This document shows, one piece after another, positions 47,048-55,889 of a stretch of DNA of 64,000 nt (position 1 is its first letter; each line of letters starts with the position of its first letter). The stretch is from an uncultured Saprospiraceae bacterium. GTDB taxonomy: Bacteria; Bacteroidota; Bacteroidia; Chitinophagales; Saprospiraceae. The notes under the pieces are model-generated. The model was given only the letters and a program-made list of their open reading frames with translations, was not told the DNA's origin and did no database searches. Location: the NCBI GenBank assembly GCA_938016265.1, contig CALLWB010000091.1:1-64000 (forward strand), read 5' to 3'. The position numbers and the translations under genes were made by a program.

Positions 47048-48514
47048 CTAGTCCGCCCACTTTGGTCGTTCCGTACGTCCAATCGTCTCCTCCAGCCAGG
47101 AAGCTTTGGTCAGCGGTTTGGTAGACTGAATTTCTTCGGCAAGCTTTTGCATAGAGATCCGTTTCCCAAGGCGGAGGTTGGTCAGTTTGCGCACTAGTTT
47201 GATGAAGTTGGCGTAGGCCAGTTTGATGTCATCAGGGATCACCTTGTTCCTCGACAGGTATAAGCGAAACGATTCCAAATTGGACAGCAGCACCTCCGTC
47301 TCATCCAATTCAAAAGAAGTCTGAATCAACAACGTCTTATAATACATATGGTAGTAAAAATCAATAAACTCCACGTCAGAAAACTGAATGGCACGCAAAT
47401 AATCTAGTGCGTCTTCAAATTGATTTTTGGCAAAAAGCAGTGCCGCCATATTAAAAGAAAACACATTTTCACGGACACCAGGGATGACCAATGGTTTGTA
47501 ATTTTTTATGAACAGCTCTGCCCAGTCATATTCCTCCACCTGCACTGCCACATTGACAATATTCCGAAAGTGGTGATAGGAGATGGTTTTTCCGACGATG
47601 ATGACTTTTTCTTCTAGCAGCAATTTGTACACCTCAAAGCTTTCTTGAGAATATTCAGGTTTGCCTGCGTAGATTTTCCATCGGGCATAATTCAGCATCA
47701 ATGTATACAAAAATCGGATTTCTCCCTTTGGTATTTCGGATTTAAACTTTGCGAGATCTATTTTGAATTTTCTAAAATGTTCTTCATTTTCAAACTCCTT
47801 GAGCATTAATACTACTCGATGATACAATCGGATGAAAGGAACCTGCCGATGGGTTTTGTCCATCTTCAAGTGATACAAAATTTCATCCACCAATTTCAGC
47901 TCGTATTTAGAACCTACTATGTTTTGGCGATTGAGGACTAAGGCGGTATACTTGAGTTTTGCTGCCAGATAATACAAGTCTAGGTTGTTGACCACCTCTT
48001 GCAAACTACTAGTTGTTGCTCGATTGTTGGTAACGGTGGTAAACCGGTAAGACTCTCGTTCTATTAAAAACTTGTAGTAATAAAACTCTGCATCTTTGTC
48101 TGGTTCTTCTTCAATTTGTTGCAATGTTTTTTTCAATCTGTTTTCAAAATGATCATACATTCCTTTCATCAACATTCCTTCTAGTAGATTGTTGTTGTTC
48201 AATCGGGTTTGATTTTCGTAAACAGTCTGTGAAATATAATTTTCTACCAGTTTGGTTAAGTCGGCAACTAACGCTCTCAATAGACCGTCATGGTACTCTT
48301 TTTTTTCTGGGAATACTTTTTGGAATATTTTTTCCTTGTACAGTCGTTTGTAAGCAGGATGTTGTTTTTTTAACTGTAAAAAAAGCTGGATTATTTTCTG
48401 ATTTTTGTTGAAGAATGGGCTACTTAAATATTCATCCAGCCTACGGAGTTCCCTTGTGTCCATTGGTCTTAAAAGCTCCAGTATTTTACTTTTGAAGGGT
48501 TTTTTTTCGCCCAT
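47048..48514 (-). CDS. Helical-repeat protein of unknown function
   Basis: 488 residues, no signal peptide or membrane segment. Built of amphipathic helices throughout, with TPR-like spacing; the N-terminal part (LRRLDEYLSSPFFNKNQ, LFLQLKKQHPAY) resembles that of the protein at 4030-5541. Both seem to belong to one phylum-specific family. No catalytic residues were recognised. It is followed leftward by the secreted protein gene and faces the LytTR regulator across a 240-bp gap. Confidence 0.75.
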   Translation of the reverse strand: MGEKKPFKSKILELLRPMDTRELRRLDEYLSSPFFNKNQKIIQLFLQLKKQHPAYKRLYKEKIFQKVFPEKKEYHDGLLRALVADLTKLVENYISQTVYENQTRLNNNNLLEGMLMKGMYDHFENRLKKTLQQIEEEPDKDAEFYYYKFLIERESYRFTTVTNNRATTSSLQEVVNNLDLYYLAAKLKYTALVLNRQNIVGSKYELKLVDEILYHLKMDKTHRQVPFIRLYHRVVLMLKEFENEEHFRKFKIDLAKFKSEIPKGEIRFLYTLMLNYARWKIYAGKPEYSQESFEVYKLLLEEKVIIVGKTISYHHFRNIVNVAVQVEEYDWAELFIKNYKPLVIPGVRENVFSFNMAALLFAKNQFEDALDYLRAIQFSDVEFIDFYYHMYYKTLLIQTSFELDETEVLLSNLESFRLYLSRNKVIPDDIKLAYANFIKLVRKLTNLRLGKRISMQKLAEEIQSTKPLTKASWLEETIGRTERPKWAD

Positions 48515-48755
48515 TTCATTTTATTTGACAATAAAAGTACTCAAAAAAAAGGAGAATTTTACTACTTTTTGTTTATGTTCTATTTGGTTGTAAGTTATTG
48601 TAATTTAGGTTGTTGTGGCTTAATGTTATGCAAATTGGTTTATTTTTAATGGCCTAAAATTACTGCAATTTGCAAATAATGTACTTTTAGACATCTTGTA
48701 TATCTATTTACCTTGCTGATGCAATGAACGATTAACCAACAAAATTGTACGAAAT

Positions 48756-49223
48756 ATGAACTCCTTAGCCCTCCAATTTGAAGACAGCCCTGATAACACC
48801 AGAAAACCAATAGTTATTGACTTGGCCAACCATCAGGGAAAGCAGGCAGAAGATTCTATTTTAAACAGACAATCTGCTTTTGACATTTTAAATTACAAAA
48901 TATCCCTTCCTACTTCTGACGGATTGAGTATGGTAAGAATCCGAACAATCCTCTACTTCCAGGCCGAAGGCAACTACACTTTTGTGCACTTAGACAATGG
49001 CAAAAAGATTTTAGTATCCAAAACACTAAAGGAATTCGAAGCAAAACTAAATTCAGCCACATTTTGTAGAATCCATCGTTCTACTCTTGTCAATTTGACA
49101 AAAGTTTCTAAGTATATTAAGGGACGCGGGGGATTAGTGGTTTTAGACAACGGAACTCAACTCGCTGTCAGCACCAGAAAAAAAGAAGAGATTATAGATG
49201 TTTTTAACCAATTTTTTATTTAG
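48756..49223 (+). CDS. LytTR-type DNA-binding regulator without receiver domain
   Basis: 155 residues. Residues about 55-150 form a LytTR domain: ILYFQAEGNYTFVHL, LVSKTLKEFEAKL, FCRIHRSTLVNLTKV and the closing LAVSTRKKEEI. The first 50 residues are not a receiver and show no known fold. Most LytTR proteins are phosphorylated response regulators, so an input-less version must be controlled through a partner or its amount. It lies 179 bp upstream of the T9SS cargo gene in the same direction and is a candidate regulator for it. Confidence 0.88.
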   Translation: MNSLALQFEDSPDNTRKPIVIDLANHQGKQAEDSILNRQSAFDILNYKISLPTSDGLSMVRIRTILYFQAEGNYTFVHLDNGKKILVSKTLKEFEAKLNSATFCRIHRSTLVNLTKVSKYIKGRGGLVVLDNGTQLAVSTRKKEEIIDVFNQFFI

Positions 49224-49402
49224 CAAATACTACCCAAAAGAATACAGAAACTATATACAAAAGACCACTATTATCAACTATATTGAGAGTAACTTGTTGA
49301 TAATTAATAAATTAATGATTTATATAACTTTTGACCAAGGTATAAATTGTTTTAAAACAACGACCAATTGACCAACACAAAAAACAGTAAACATTCCCTA
49401 TT

Positions 49403-51784
49403 ATGAAAATTCCATTAAGAAATTTAATATTAATGGTCTTCTGTTTACATTCCTTCTTAGGATACAGCCAAAACGGAGAATTCGATGTTCGGCTTGTCCA
49501 GATTGATTATTCATTTGACCCCTGCCTTCAGCTCGGAAAAACTTCTGTAGATGTAGAAATCAAAGCGAATGCGAGTGCTACAAACTTCAGCCTCGCTGAT
49601 CAAAATTACAGGATGACCATAGACACCAATGTGCTCAGAAACCCCATTATAAAACAAGAACATGTGTTGTCCGGTATCGTCAACGGCCCCGGATATTCAG
49701 CAACTTTCAATCCGCACACACTTACTGGATCCCTTGGTGATATAGTTAGTTACAACGTAGCAATGGGAGGAGGATCAGGGTATCCTTTAGACCATATAAA
49801 CTACATAAAAGTCGGCCAGTTAGAATTCGACGTGCTCCTTGATCAATCAACATCCATTAATTGGATATCTACGGGATTCCCTGTAACAGTTATCAATGAA
49901 TTCATATCAATAGACAGCCTTAAGGAAACTGTCGGAATACAGTTTGACAGTGTGCTGGTAGATTCGCTTATTGGCGCACCAATTCCTCAAAGGATTTCTC
50001 AAAATGGACATATATGTATCGGACAATTAGGGGATCCTATGGAATACTCGGTCGCCAATGGTTCCTTTTACGATTTTAGAATAATTCCACCGTCCGCAGG
50101 TTCTTTTCTGCCTGACGCCAATAATAATACCAATTCAAATGTAAATGTAGCTTTTATCGAATTTTCAGATGCAACCCTCGATTCAGCAAAAGTTCAGGCA
50201 GGAAAGACTTTCGGATGTGGATTTTATCCGCATAGGGAATGGACGGTTTATTTTGATAAGGAAGGCACGCACCCAGGAGATATTGATAACGATGGTATTG
50301 TCAACTGGTCATCAGATGCCACGGCACAATTGTACGCACTTGCAACCATGTTTGAAGAACAACAAGCGAATCCAACCTCGGCAGGTACACAAAGAGTCAA
50401 TGACCGCGTAAATAACAATGCACCCTATCAAGTCTCCAATGAAAACTATGACTTCAATTGCCAGTACGCTGATGATTGGAAAGACGCAAACGGCAATGAC
50501 CTGACATTCAACCTCAACGGCCAGGCGATCAACATGAAACATGCCGACAGCAACGGGGATGGCGTATTGGTGACAACGACAGCAACAGACGGATATGAAA
50601 TCGCATTGGATGATCTGTCTACCATTTCGGGAGGCCCATTAGATGCAGATATTATTGGACGATATCATTTTGAAGGAGTTTCATCAGGGGCTCCAAACGC
50701 TCCCGCTACCACTGGTGGAGGTATCTTGCATATCCAATCCCTGGATTCGGTGATGGCAGAAAACAAAGATCTTCGATTGAAAGTAGATCTCGGAGAAGCA
50801 AATGTGCCCGTTTCGGATGTACAGAGCATTGGTTTTCGTGCAGAATTCACCTACGGCAGATTTGTAAATCCAGGACTTAGGTTAGATAGCACTTATATGG
50901 GAAATCCTACTGATCTTTTGGTTTCTGATTATGCAATATTGCCTGATACTTCTACGCAGGAAGCTCCTAGTTGGTATGTGGCTATTGGAAGGCCAGATCT
51001 TACTGGTGTTGAATTTAGAGGAGAAGAAGTCTGCCGGATTATTTGTGAGGTAACAATTGCAGGAGTAATGGGAGATGACGAAAATGCTAGTGCGTTTCGG
51101 GCTCCGCCACCTGCGCCTGATAGTGTAACGATCTATCTTAGGGATGTAGTCATTATTACCAAAAACGGAGTAGCGCTTACTTATCCCGGAGATTCAATCA
51201 CGCTCGACTATGTGCCAATAAGCGCACCTGTTGGACTTTCAGAGTTTACTGCTACCCGTACAGAGGAACAAATTGATTTGTTCTGGCGCACAGAAACGGA
51301 AGTCGATTTTGATAAATTTGAATTGGAACGCTCTACCAACAATATTGATTTTGAAAAGATTCATACCCAGCGAGGAAAAGGAGTAGATGGCAATGGTGCC
51401 TCGTATTTTTTCTACGATTTGAATATTCAATTTAACACCAACATGTATTATCGATTAAAAATGATTGATCATGATGGCACGGTTCATTATTCCAATGTAG
51501 AGGTAGTTAAGTTTATTAAAAAGAATTTCTCAAATCTGGAAATTCGCCCTAATCCAATACAGGGAAACACCACGTTGATTTTTGAAGCCTTATCGATCGA
51601 TGAGTCACTTAATATTAGGTTGTTTAATTCGCTGGGACAACAAGTCTACAGGACGCAAGTCCCGGTAAAACAAGGAGTAAATAACATTCCATTGCAATTG
51701 GAAAATTATCCAGATGGAATTTATCAACTCCACGTATCACAAGGAAATTACAAAGTAACCAGAAAGCTGGTGAAAGTAAATTAG
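49403..51784 (+). CDS. T9SS type A cargo protein with dockerin-like segment
   Basis: 793 residues. A signal peptide (1-22, ending GYSQ) is followed by a cohesin-like beta region. A calcium-loop pair typical of dockerins lies around 294-390 (HPGDIDNDGIVNW and MKHADSNGDGVL). Further beta domains follow, then a fibronectin-like segment, and a C-terminal type A sorting domain of about 80 residues (IRPNPIQGNTTLIF, FNSLGQQVYR, PDGIYQLHVSQG, RKLVKVN). It should be exported by the T9SS and attached to the cell surface. Its exact ligand is unknown. The three tandem hairpin repeats begin 5 bp after its stop. Confidence 0.88.
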   Translation: MKIPLRNLILMVFCLHSFLGYSQNGEFDVRLVQIDYSFDPCLQLGKTSVDVEIKANASATNFSLADQNYRMTIDTNVLRNPIIKQEHVLSGIVNGPGYSATFNPHTLTGSLGDIVSYNVAMGGGSGYPLDHINYIKVGQLEFDVLLDQSTSINWISTGFPVTVINEFISIDSLKETVGIQFDSVLVDSLIGAPIPQRISQNGHICIGQLGDPMEYSVANGSFYDFRIIPPSAGSFLPDANNNTNSNVNVAFIEFSDATLDSAKVQAGKTFGCGFYPHREWTVYFDKEGTHPGDIDNDGIVNWSSDATAQLYALATMFEEQQANPTSAGTQRVNDRVNNNAPYQVSNENYDFNCQYADDWKDANGNDLTFNLNGQAINMKHADSNGDGVLVTTTATDGYEIALDDLSTISGGPLDADIIGRYHFEGVSSGAPNAPATTGGGILHIQSLDSVMAENKDLRLKVDLGEANVPVSDVQSIGFRAEFTYGRFVNPGLRLDSTYMGNPTDLLVSDYAILPDTSTQEAPSWYVAIGRPDLTGVEFRGEEVCRIICEVTIAGVMGDDENASAFRAPPPAPDSVTIYLRDVVIITKNGVALTYPGDSITLDYVPISAPVGLSEFTATRTEEQIDLFWRTETEVDFDKFELERSTNNIDFEKIHTQRGKGVDGNGASYFFYDLNIQFNTNMYYRLKMIDHDGTVHYSNVEVVKFIKKNFSNLEIRPNPIQGNTTLIFEALSIDESLNIRLFNSLGQQVYRTQVPVKQGVNNIPLQLENYPDGIYQLHVSQGNYKVTRKLVKVN

Positions 51785-51788
51785 ATAC

Positions 51789-51850
51789 CTTTTCGAAGGA
51801 ATGTGTTGGTCATTGGCTCCTATGCCGGTCAAACATAGGGGCCAATTTTT
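51789..51850 (+). repeat. Structured tandem repeat, unit 1
   Basis: Conserved leader CTTTTCGAAGGAATGTGTTG then a hairpin with arms 51813-51824 and 51834-51845 (12 bp, one G-T), a loop with GGTCAAA, and a T5 run. It probably also terminates the upstream gene. Confidence 0.75.
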
Positions 51851-51900
51851 AAAAAATGTGTCTAATTAAAGAAGTTGAAGTTAAAGTACTTCAAAGAATC

Positions 51901-51965
51901 CTTTTCGAAGGAATGTGTTGGTCATTGGCTCCTGTGTCAGGTCAAAACATAGGAGCCAACTTTTT
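51901..51965 (+). repeat. Structured tandem repeat, unit 2
   Basis: Same leader as unit 1; arms 51925-51936 and 51948-51959, loop with GGTCAAAA, T5 run. Spacing from unit 1 is 112 bp. Confidence 0.75.
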
Positions 51966-52020
51966 AAAAAAGTATAAAAGGTTTACCCCTATTGGGGCAA
52001 TTATATATCAAAGAAGAATC

Positions 52021-52082
52021 CTTTTCGGAGGAATGTGTTGGTCATTGGCTCCCGCGAGGTCAAACGTGGGAGTCAATTTTTT
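52021..52082 (+). repeat. Structured tandem repeat, unit 3
   Basis: Leader with one change (CTTTTCGGAGG); arms 52045-52056 and 52065-52076, loop AGGTCAAA, T6 run. Spacing from unit 2 is 120 bp. Compared with unit 2, two stem pairs changed from T-A to C-G on both sides, which preserves the helix. Confidence 0.75.
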
Positions 52083-52170
52083 AGAAAAATTCGCGCTTAA
52101 GGCGCATAAAGATAGGTTTGGGCAATTGCATAGTCGATAATCTCCATTATTAACTAATGTAATTGAACGT

Positions 52171-52208
52171 AAAGCTTTCGGCAAAATGTCGAAAGCTTTT
52201 TTATTTTT
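52171..52208 (+). terminator. Intrinsic terminator before the oxidoreductase gene
   Basis: AAAGCTTTCG (52171-52180) and CGAAAGCTTT (52190-52199) form a perfect 10-bp stem, then TTTATTTTT. Confidence 0.75.
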
Positions 52209-52226
52209 GTGATAAATTAACTCCAC

Positions 52227-53228
52227 ATGATGAATGCTGTCCTATTAAAAAATCCTGGCCAACCACTGGCATTTTCTGAAGTCGCTAAGCCTTTGCCAGG
52301 CCCTGATGAAGTATGCGTAAAAGTGAAGGCGGCCGCCTTAAACCATAGAGACGTTTGGATTACCAAAGGTCAATATCCCGGTATCGTACCAGATTTGATC
52401 CTAGGTTCAGATGGTGCAGGACTAGTAGAAGCGGTCGGCGAAAATGTCCCAGATTCATTGATTGGCAAAGCCGTCATTATTAATCCTAGTCACGGATGGA
52501 CGGACAATCCCAGCCATCAACCTGACGACTATCAGATTCTAGGACTTCCAAAATCAGGAACGTTCGCCGAGTATGTGATTGTTGAAGCGCAATACCTGAT
52601 AGAAAAACCTGCGCACTTGAGTTTTGAAGAAGCCGCTGCCTTACCACTGGCGGGGCTTACTGCTTATCGGGCGTTGTTTTCGCGAGCTGATCTGCGGGCA
52701 GGGGAGCGGGTGCTGATATCTGGAGTCGGAGGAGGAGTCGCTTTGTTTGCCTTCCAGTTTGCATTGGCGGCGGATGCTGTCGTGTTTGCTACCTCGGGTT
52801 CGGAAGAAAAACTAAACCGTGTCCTAAAAATGGGTGCTACAGGTATCGCCAACTATAAAGAAGAAGGGTGGGCAAAATCCCTAGGCAAATCCACACCAGG
52901 GTTTGACGTGATAATTGACAGCGCTGGAGGGGAAGGTTTCAACAGCCTAATCAATCTTGCAGCTCCTGGAGGTCGAATTGCCTTTTATGGAGGTACCCGC
53001 GGAAATATTCCCAAGTTAAACCCACAAAAAATATTCTGGAAACAGTTGTCGCTCCTAGGGTCCACCATGGGCAATGCCCTTGAATTTAAGAAAATGATTG
53101 AGTTTGTTGATGCTCAAAAAATCCATCCTGTTATTGATGAGGTATTCCCGTTAGAACAAGCACAGCAAGCTTTTGATCGAATGGATCAAGGCAAACAGTT
53201 TGGGAAAATTATTCTTCAAGTGGGGTAA
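52227..53228 (+). CDS. Zinc-less medium-chain dehydrogenase (quinone oxidoreductase-like)
   Basis: 333 residues. MDR superfamily with the GroES-like N-terminal domain (AALNHRDVWITKGQYPG, LGSDGAGLVEAVG) and a nucleotide-binding domain with ISGVGGGVALFAFQFA, the NADP(H)-binding glycine motif. The structural-zinc cysteines are absent, as in quinone oxidoreductases and the YogA-like group. It should transfer hydride between NAD(P)H and a small carbonyl or quinone; the substrate is unknown. Two adjacent ATG codons mark the start. It is read toward the potassium channel gene. Confidence 0.88.
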   Translation: MMNAVLLKNPGQPLAFSEVAKPLPGPDEVCVKVKAAALNHRDVWITKGQYPGIVPDLILGSDGAGLVEAVGENVPDSLIGKAVIINPSHGWTDNPSHQPDDYQILGLPKSGTFAEYVIVEAQYLIEKPAHLSFEEAAALPLAGLTAYRALFSRADLRAGERVLISGVGGGVALFAFQFALAADAVVFATSGSEEKLNRVLKMGATGIANYKEEGWAKSLGKSTPGFDVIIDSAGGEGFNSLINLAAPGGRIAFYGGTRGNIPKLNPQKIFWKQLSLLGSTMGNALEFKKMIEFVDAQKIHPVIDEVFPLEQAQQAFDRMDQGKQFGKIILQVG

Positions 53229-53261
53229 GGGGCGTTGGAGAGAGGATGGAAGTTCTTTTTG

Positions 53262-53606
53262 TTATCCGGCCTCTTCATTTGTGTTGGCACTGTCTTTTTG
53301 TCTCATCACACTGTAATGGTTATAAACGGTATTGATAAAACTCAATATTATTCCTATGCCTATCAAAATGTAAAAGATGGTAAACAACTTTCCGGCATCA
53401 GTCTGTGGCGAAAAATCTCCGTATCCTATCGTTGTTAAAGTTATTATTGAAAAATAGATGGAATCTATCCAACTCCATCCCTCTAAATAATGGTACATCG
53501 TTCCGCCCAACGCTATAATTATTGAGGTGGTAATTAACAAATCCCTATAGTCATCATCTTTTAGAAATGAAATTAAAGTTCTGAATAGTAACATTTTGTG
53601 TTTCAA
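53262..53606 (-). CDS. Two-TM potassium channel
   Basis: 114 residues: a first membrane helix (about 21-38), a pore loop with the selectivity filter TIGYGD (about 69-74) and a second membrane helix (about 86-107). This is the minimal KcsA-like ion channel subunit, which works as a tetramer; no RCK or cyclic-nucleotide domain is attached. It is the last gene of a leftward group with the USP gene (43 bp upstream) and DUF2892, and so should come under the boxed promoter at 54768-54833. Confidence 0.88.
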   Translation of the reverse strand: MKHKMLLFRTLISFLKDDDYRDLLITTSIIIALGGTMYHYLEGWSWIDSIYFSIITLTTIGYGDFSPQTDAGKLFTIFYILIGIGIILSFINTVYNHYSVMRQKDSANTNEEAG

Positions 53607-53649
53607 TTTTATGAACGTAAGCAGGTGGTTTTGAATTTGAACGCCCCAT

Positions 53650-54501
53650 TTAAACGTTATCTCTTCCTGGGAAACTTAGGAGCGGGATCTCTGTAGAGTA
53701 GCACATCGATCTGGTATGGCTTTCCAAAAACAGTTTTTTGAATATCCCTTTATCCCCTCTGACCATGCAGATTAAATCAATGGATTTGTCTTTTACGAAC
53801 TGTTCCAATGTTTTATTGGTATTGCCAGCTCGTTTGAGAATGACTACTTCAAACGCTATTTGAGGGATTTTACTCATCGTCAGAATTTCTTCCAATAAGT
53901 CCTCTGTTATGTTTTGATCTTCCTCGGTATTGGTGCTTACATGGACAAAATGGAGCGTTGCGTTAAGCTGTTCTGCGATGTCGATCATTGAGTTGACAGA
54001 TGTTGTTGTTATAGAGTTATAATCAATAGCAAATAATATGTTGTCGATGTCTTTATATCTAGCTTTTTCCGGGACGGTTAAGACAGGACAATCCGCAGTG
54101 GCAATAACACTAGTTGTTACCCCACCAAATAGCTTTTCACCGATTGAATTTTCTCCTTTTTTTCCCATTATGATATAGTCATAATCTTTGCTGCGTGCTC
54201 TGATTTCGGGGGCGGCAAAGCCGGTGCCTAATTCAAAACCGATAGGGTTGGATTCTGGAGCACCGAGTGCTTTCGAATCGATTGCGCGCTTAACAAAATT
54301 AGTGAGCTTGGAAGTAGGAAGTTGATCCGTGCTTAATTCGGAGATTGGCGTTTTCAGGTTGGAAAGTGAATCAAATGGAGGATTGCTCGCGACATTAAAA
54401 ATATTAACGGAAGCTCCAATTTCTTTTGCAAAATTGAGGGCATATGCCAGCGCGTTTACTGCATTGGATGAATAGTCTGTTGGAAGAAGTAAATTTTTCA
54501 T
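53650..54501 (-). CDS. Universal stress protein, tandem UspA domains (1)
   Basis: 283 residues with two UspA domains (about 1-140 and 150-280). It starts LLLPTDYSSNAVNALAYA as in UspA. The ATP-loop motif G-2x-G-9x-G is visible in the first domain as GKKGENSIGEKLFGG. Universal stress proteins bind ATP or other ligands and help cells survive arrest and low oxygen. The gene lies between DUF2892 (21 bp upstream) and the potassium channel. Confidence 0.92.
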   Translation of the reverse strand: MKNLLLPTDYSSNAVNALAYALNFAKEIGASVNIFNVASNPPFDSLSNLKTPISELSTDQLPTSKLTNFVKRAIDSKALGAPESNPIGFELGTGFAAPEIRARSKDYDYIIMGKKGENSIGEKLFGGVTTSVIATADCPVLTVPEKARYKDIDNILFAIDYNSITTTSVNSMIDIAEQLNATLHFVHVSTNTEEDQNITEDLLEEILTMSKIPQIAFEVVILKRAGNTNKTLEQFVKDKSIDLICMVRGDKGIFKKLFLESHTRSMCYSTEIPLLSFPGRDNV

Positions 54502-54522
54502 GAGTTTTGGTTTAAAAGGTGA

Positions 54523-54729
54523 TTATTTATGATGATTAATGCCTAATGCTTCATAAACAGGGCACCAGCCTAAAATACCAGTAAAGAAAAAGGGGAACGC
54601 GAGTAACATTAATAAAGGGGCATGAAGCACTCCAGCTAGAATTCCCATACCCATCATCATATAATGGCGCATGACAATCTCGGTAAAGCTTAGATTCGGA
54701 GCAAATGGCTCTTTTTGTATCGTTTTCAT
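54523..54729 (-). CDS. DUF2892 small membrane protein
   Basis: 68 residues. Two hydrophobic helices (about 24-38 and 39-54) are followed by GWCPVYEALGI, the DUF2892/YgaP-like signature with the conserved Cys-Pro. In other bacteria this domain is often linked to rhodanese or redox proteins; the function is unknown. It is the first gene of the leftward DUF2892-USP-channel operon and lies 39 bp downstream of a perfect -7 element with a boxed upstream region. Confidence 0.85.
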   Translation of the reverse strand: MKTIQKEPFAPNLSFTEIVMRHYMMMGMGILAGVLHAPLLMLLAFPFFFTGILGWCPVYEALGINHHK

Positions 54730-54767
54730 AGTTGAAAATATTTATTGGTTTACAATTAATTTCAATC

Positions 54768-54833
54768 CAAAAGTATAGGACTTAATCCTTGGTAGGAATG
54801 ATCTTCGTCATTTGGTGGGGTGATTGTAATCAA
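54768..54833 (-). promoter_or_regulatory. Crp/Fnr-type dual-box promoter of the DUF2892-USP-channel operon
   Basis: The minus-strand -7 element is TACTTTTG (54775-54768). The proximal box ATGATCTTCGTCAT (54798-54811) is centred 29.5 bp upstream of it, i.e. about -41.5. The distal box GTGATTGTAATCAA (54820-54833) is centred exactly 22 bp further. No -33 TTG is present, as expected of an activator-dependent promoter. Confidence 0.7.
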
Positions 54834-54876
54834 TTGACAAACAGATTTTAACGCCGGACTAAAATCATTGATGAGG

Positions 54877-54920
54877 ATGACCAAGATCATTTCGGCAAGG
54901 GACGGAATGCCCTAATTTTG
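54877..54920 (+). promoter_or_regulatory. Crp/Fnr-type boxed promoter of the rightward USP genes
   Basis: Proximal box ATGACCAAGATCAT (54877-54890) is 29.5 bp from the -7 element TAATTTTG (54913-54920). A degenerate distal box GGA-N6-TCA is centred 22 bp upstream at 54861.5. This promoter is divergent from the one at 54768-54833. Confidence 0.65.
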
Positions 54921-54936
54921 AATAAAACTTACAACA

Positions 54937-55800
54937 ATGAACACGATAATATTCCCAACAGACTTTTCAGAAACAGCAAGCAATGCCTTAGAATATGCTA
55001 TTGCTTTAGCGAAAGCAACTAAGCAAGGTATTCATTTAGTACATACTTATGAGTTACCACAAAAGACAGCGATGCTTCCCTCCATTGAACGCCATTTAAT
55101 GGAACATGCCAATCAGAATATGATGGACTTACTCTTGGAAATGAGTAATAGGCATCCTGGGGTTAAACTAAATTACAGTATTCACAAGACCACCGTTGAA
55201 CAAGGTGTTGCATTGCAAGGCAGAAAAAATAACAGTGAGCTGGTGGTAATGGGCACGCATGGTACAACAAATGCCTTTAAGGAGATTTTTATGGGCAGTA
55301 ACGCGCTTGACGTCATGAATAATTCAAAGATGCCAGTATTACTAATTCCGAATACAATGACTTATGGTCGTATCCAAAAGATATTATTAACGATGGATGA
55401 GGTAAAAGATGCTACCATTGAAAACCTTAAAGTACTCAAACAATTTGCTGAAACTACAAATGCCGAAGTTGTTGCCTTGCATATAGAGACCAATCCTGAT
55501 TTCCCTTCTTCTCCTCCCTACCGACAACTATTAGAAGAGGTGTTTGGCCCAGACACCGTTTCCTTCTACGAAATCGTAGGCGATAATGTCGAACAGATCA
55601 TAGACAATTTTGCCTATCAGTATCGTGTGGATGTCATTTGCACTTTAAAAAGAAAAAAGGGATTTCTGAGTAGTCTACTGACAAAAAGTACTTCCAATCA
55701 ATTAGTTGACCTCAATTGGTATCCATTGCTTGTGCTTAACGAAAATGTCAAGACCACTAATCCGAAATCTGAAACTAAAAAAACAGTTGTTAATCAATAA
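54937..55800 (+). CDS. Universal stress protein, tandem UspA domains (2)
   Basis: 287 residues, two UspA domains. It begins IIFPTDFSETASNALEYAIALAK; the ATP-loop of the first half reads GTHGTTNAFKEIFMGS, with one residue more than the standard nine before the final Gly. The second domain has lost the loop. Likely an ATP-binding stress protein in the cytosol. It has its own boxed promoter and is followed by another USP gene after 89 bp. Confidence 0.92.
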   Translation: MNTIIFPTDFSETASNALEYAIALAKATKQGIHLVHTYELPQKTAMLPSIERHLMEHANQNMMDLLLEMSNRHPGVKLNYSIHKTTVEQGVALQGRKNNSELVVMGTHGTTNAFKEIFMGSNALDVMNNSKMPVLLIPNTMTYGRIQKILLTMDEVKDATIENLKVLKQFAETTNAEVVALHIETNPDFPSSPPYRQLLEEVFGPDTVSFYEIVGDNVEQIIDNFAYQYRVDVICTLKRKKGFLSSLLTKSTSNQLVDLNWYPLLVLNENVKTTNPKSETKKTVVNQ

Positions 55801-55889
55801 ACGGATACCATGGTTGCAGACCTTTTCTGAGCTGAATAGTACTTCCAATTAACCTTATACATCCTTTAATCATTATCAAAAAAAATAAC

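Noticed and set aside
51856-52140. 94-codon ORF across the three hairpin repeats
   Set aside because: Its repetitive peptide (ILFEGMCWSLAP twice) follows from two repeat units being spaced by a multiple of three; the third unit is outside the frame, and stem covariation shows the selection is on RNA.
53235-53438. Rightward 67-codon ORF after the oxidoreductase gene
   Set aside because: It lies antisense over the potassium channel gene, whose TIGYGD filter and two helices are clear.
55866-55879. FNR-like sequence TTAATCATTATCAA before the third USP gene
   Set aside because: It lies only 10 bp before the start codon, has no -7 element at the 29.5-bp distance, and does not match the TGA-N6-TCA core on the left side.
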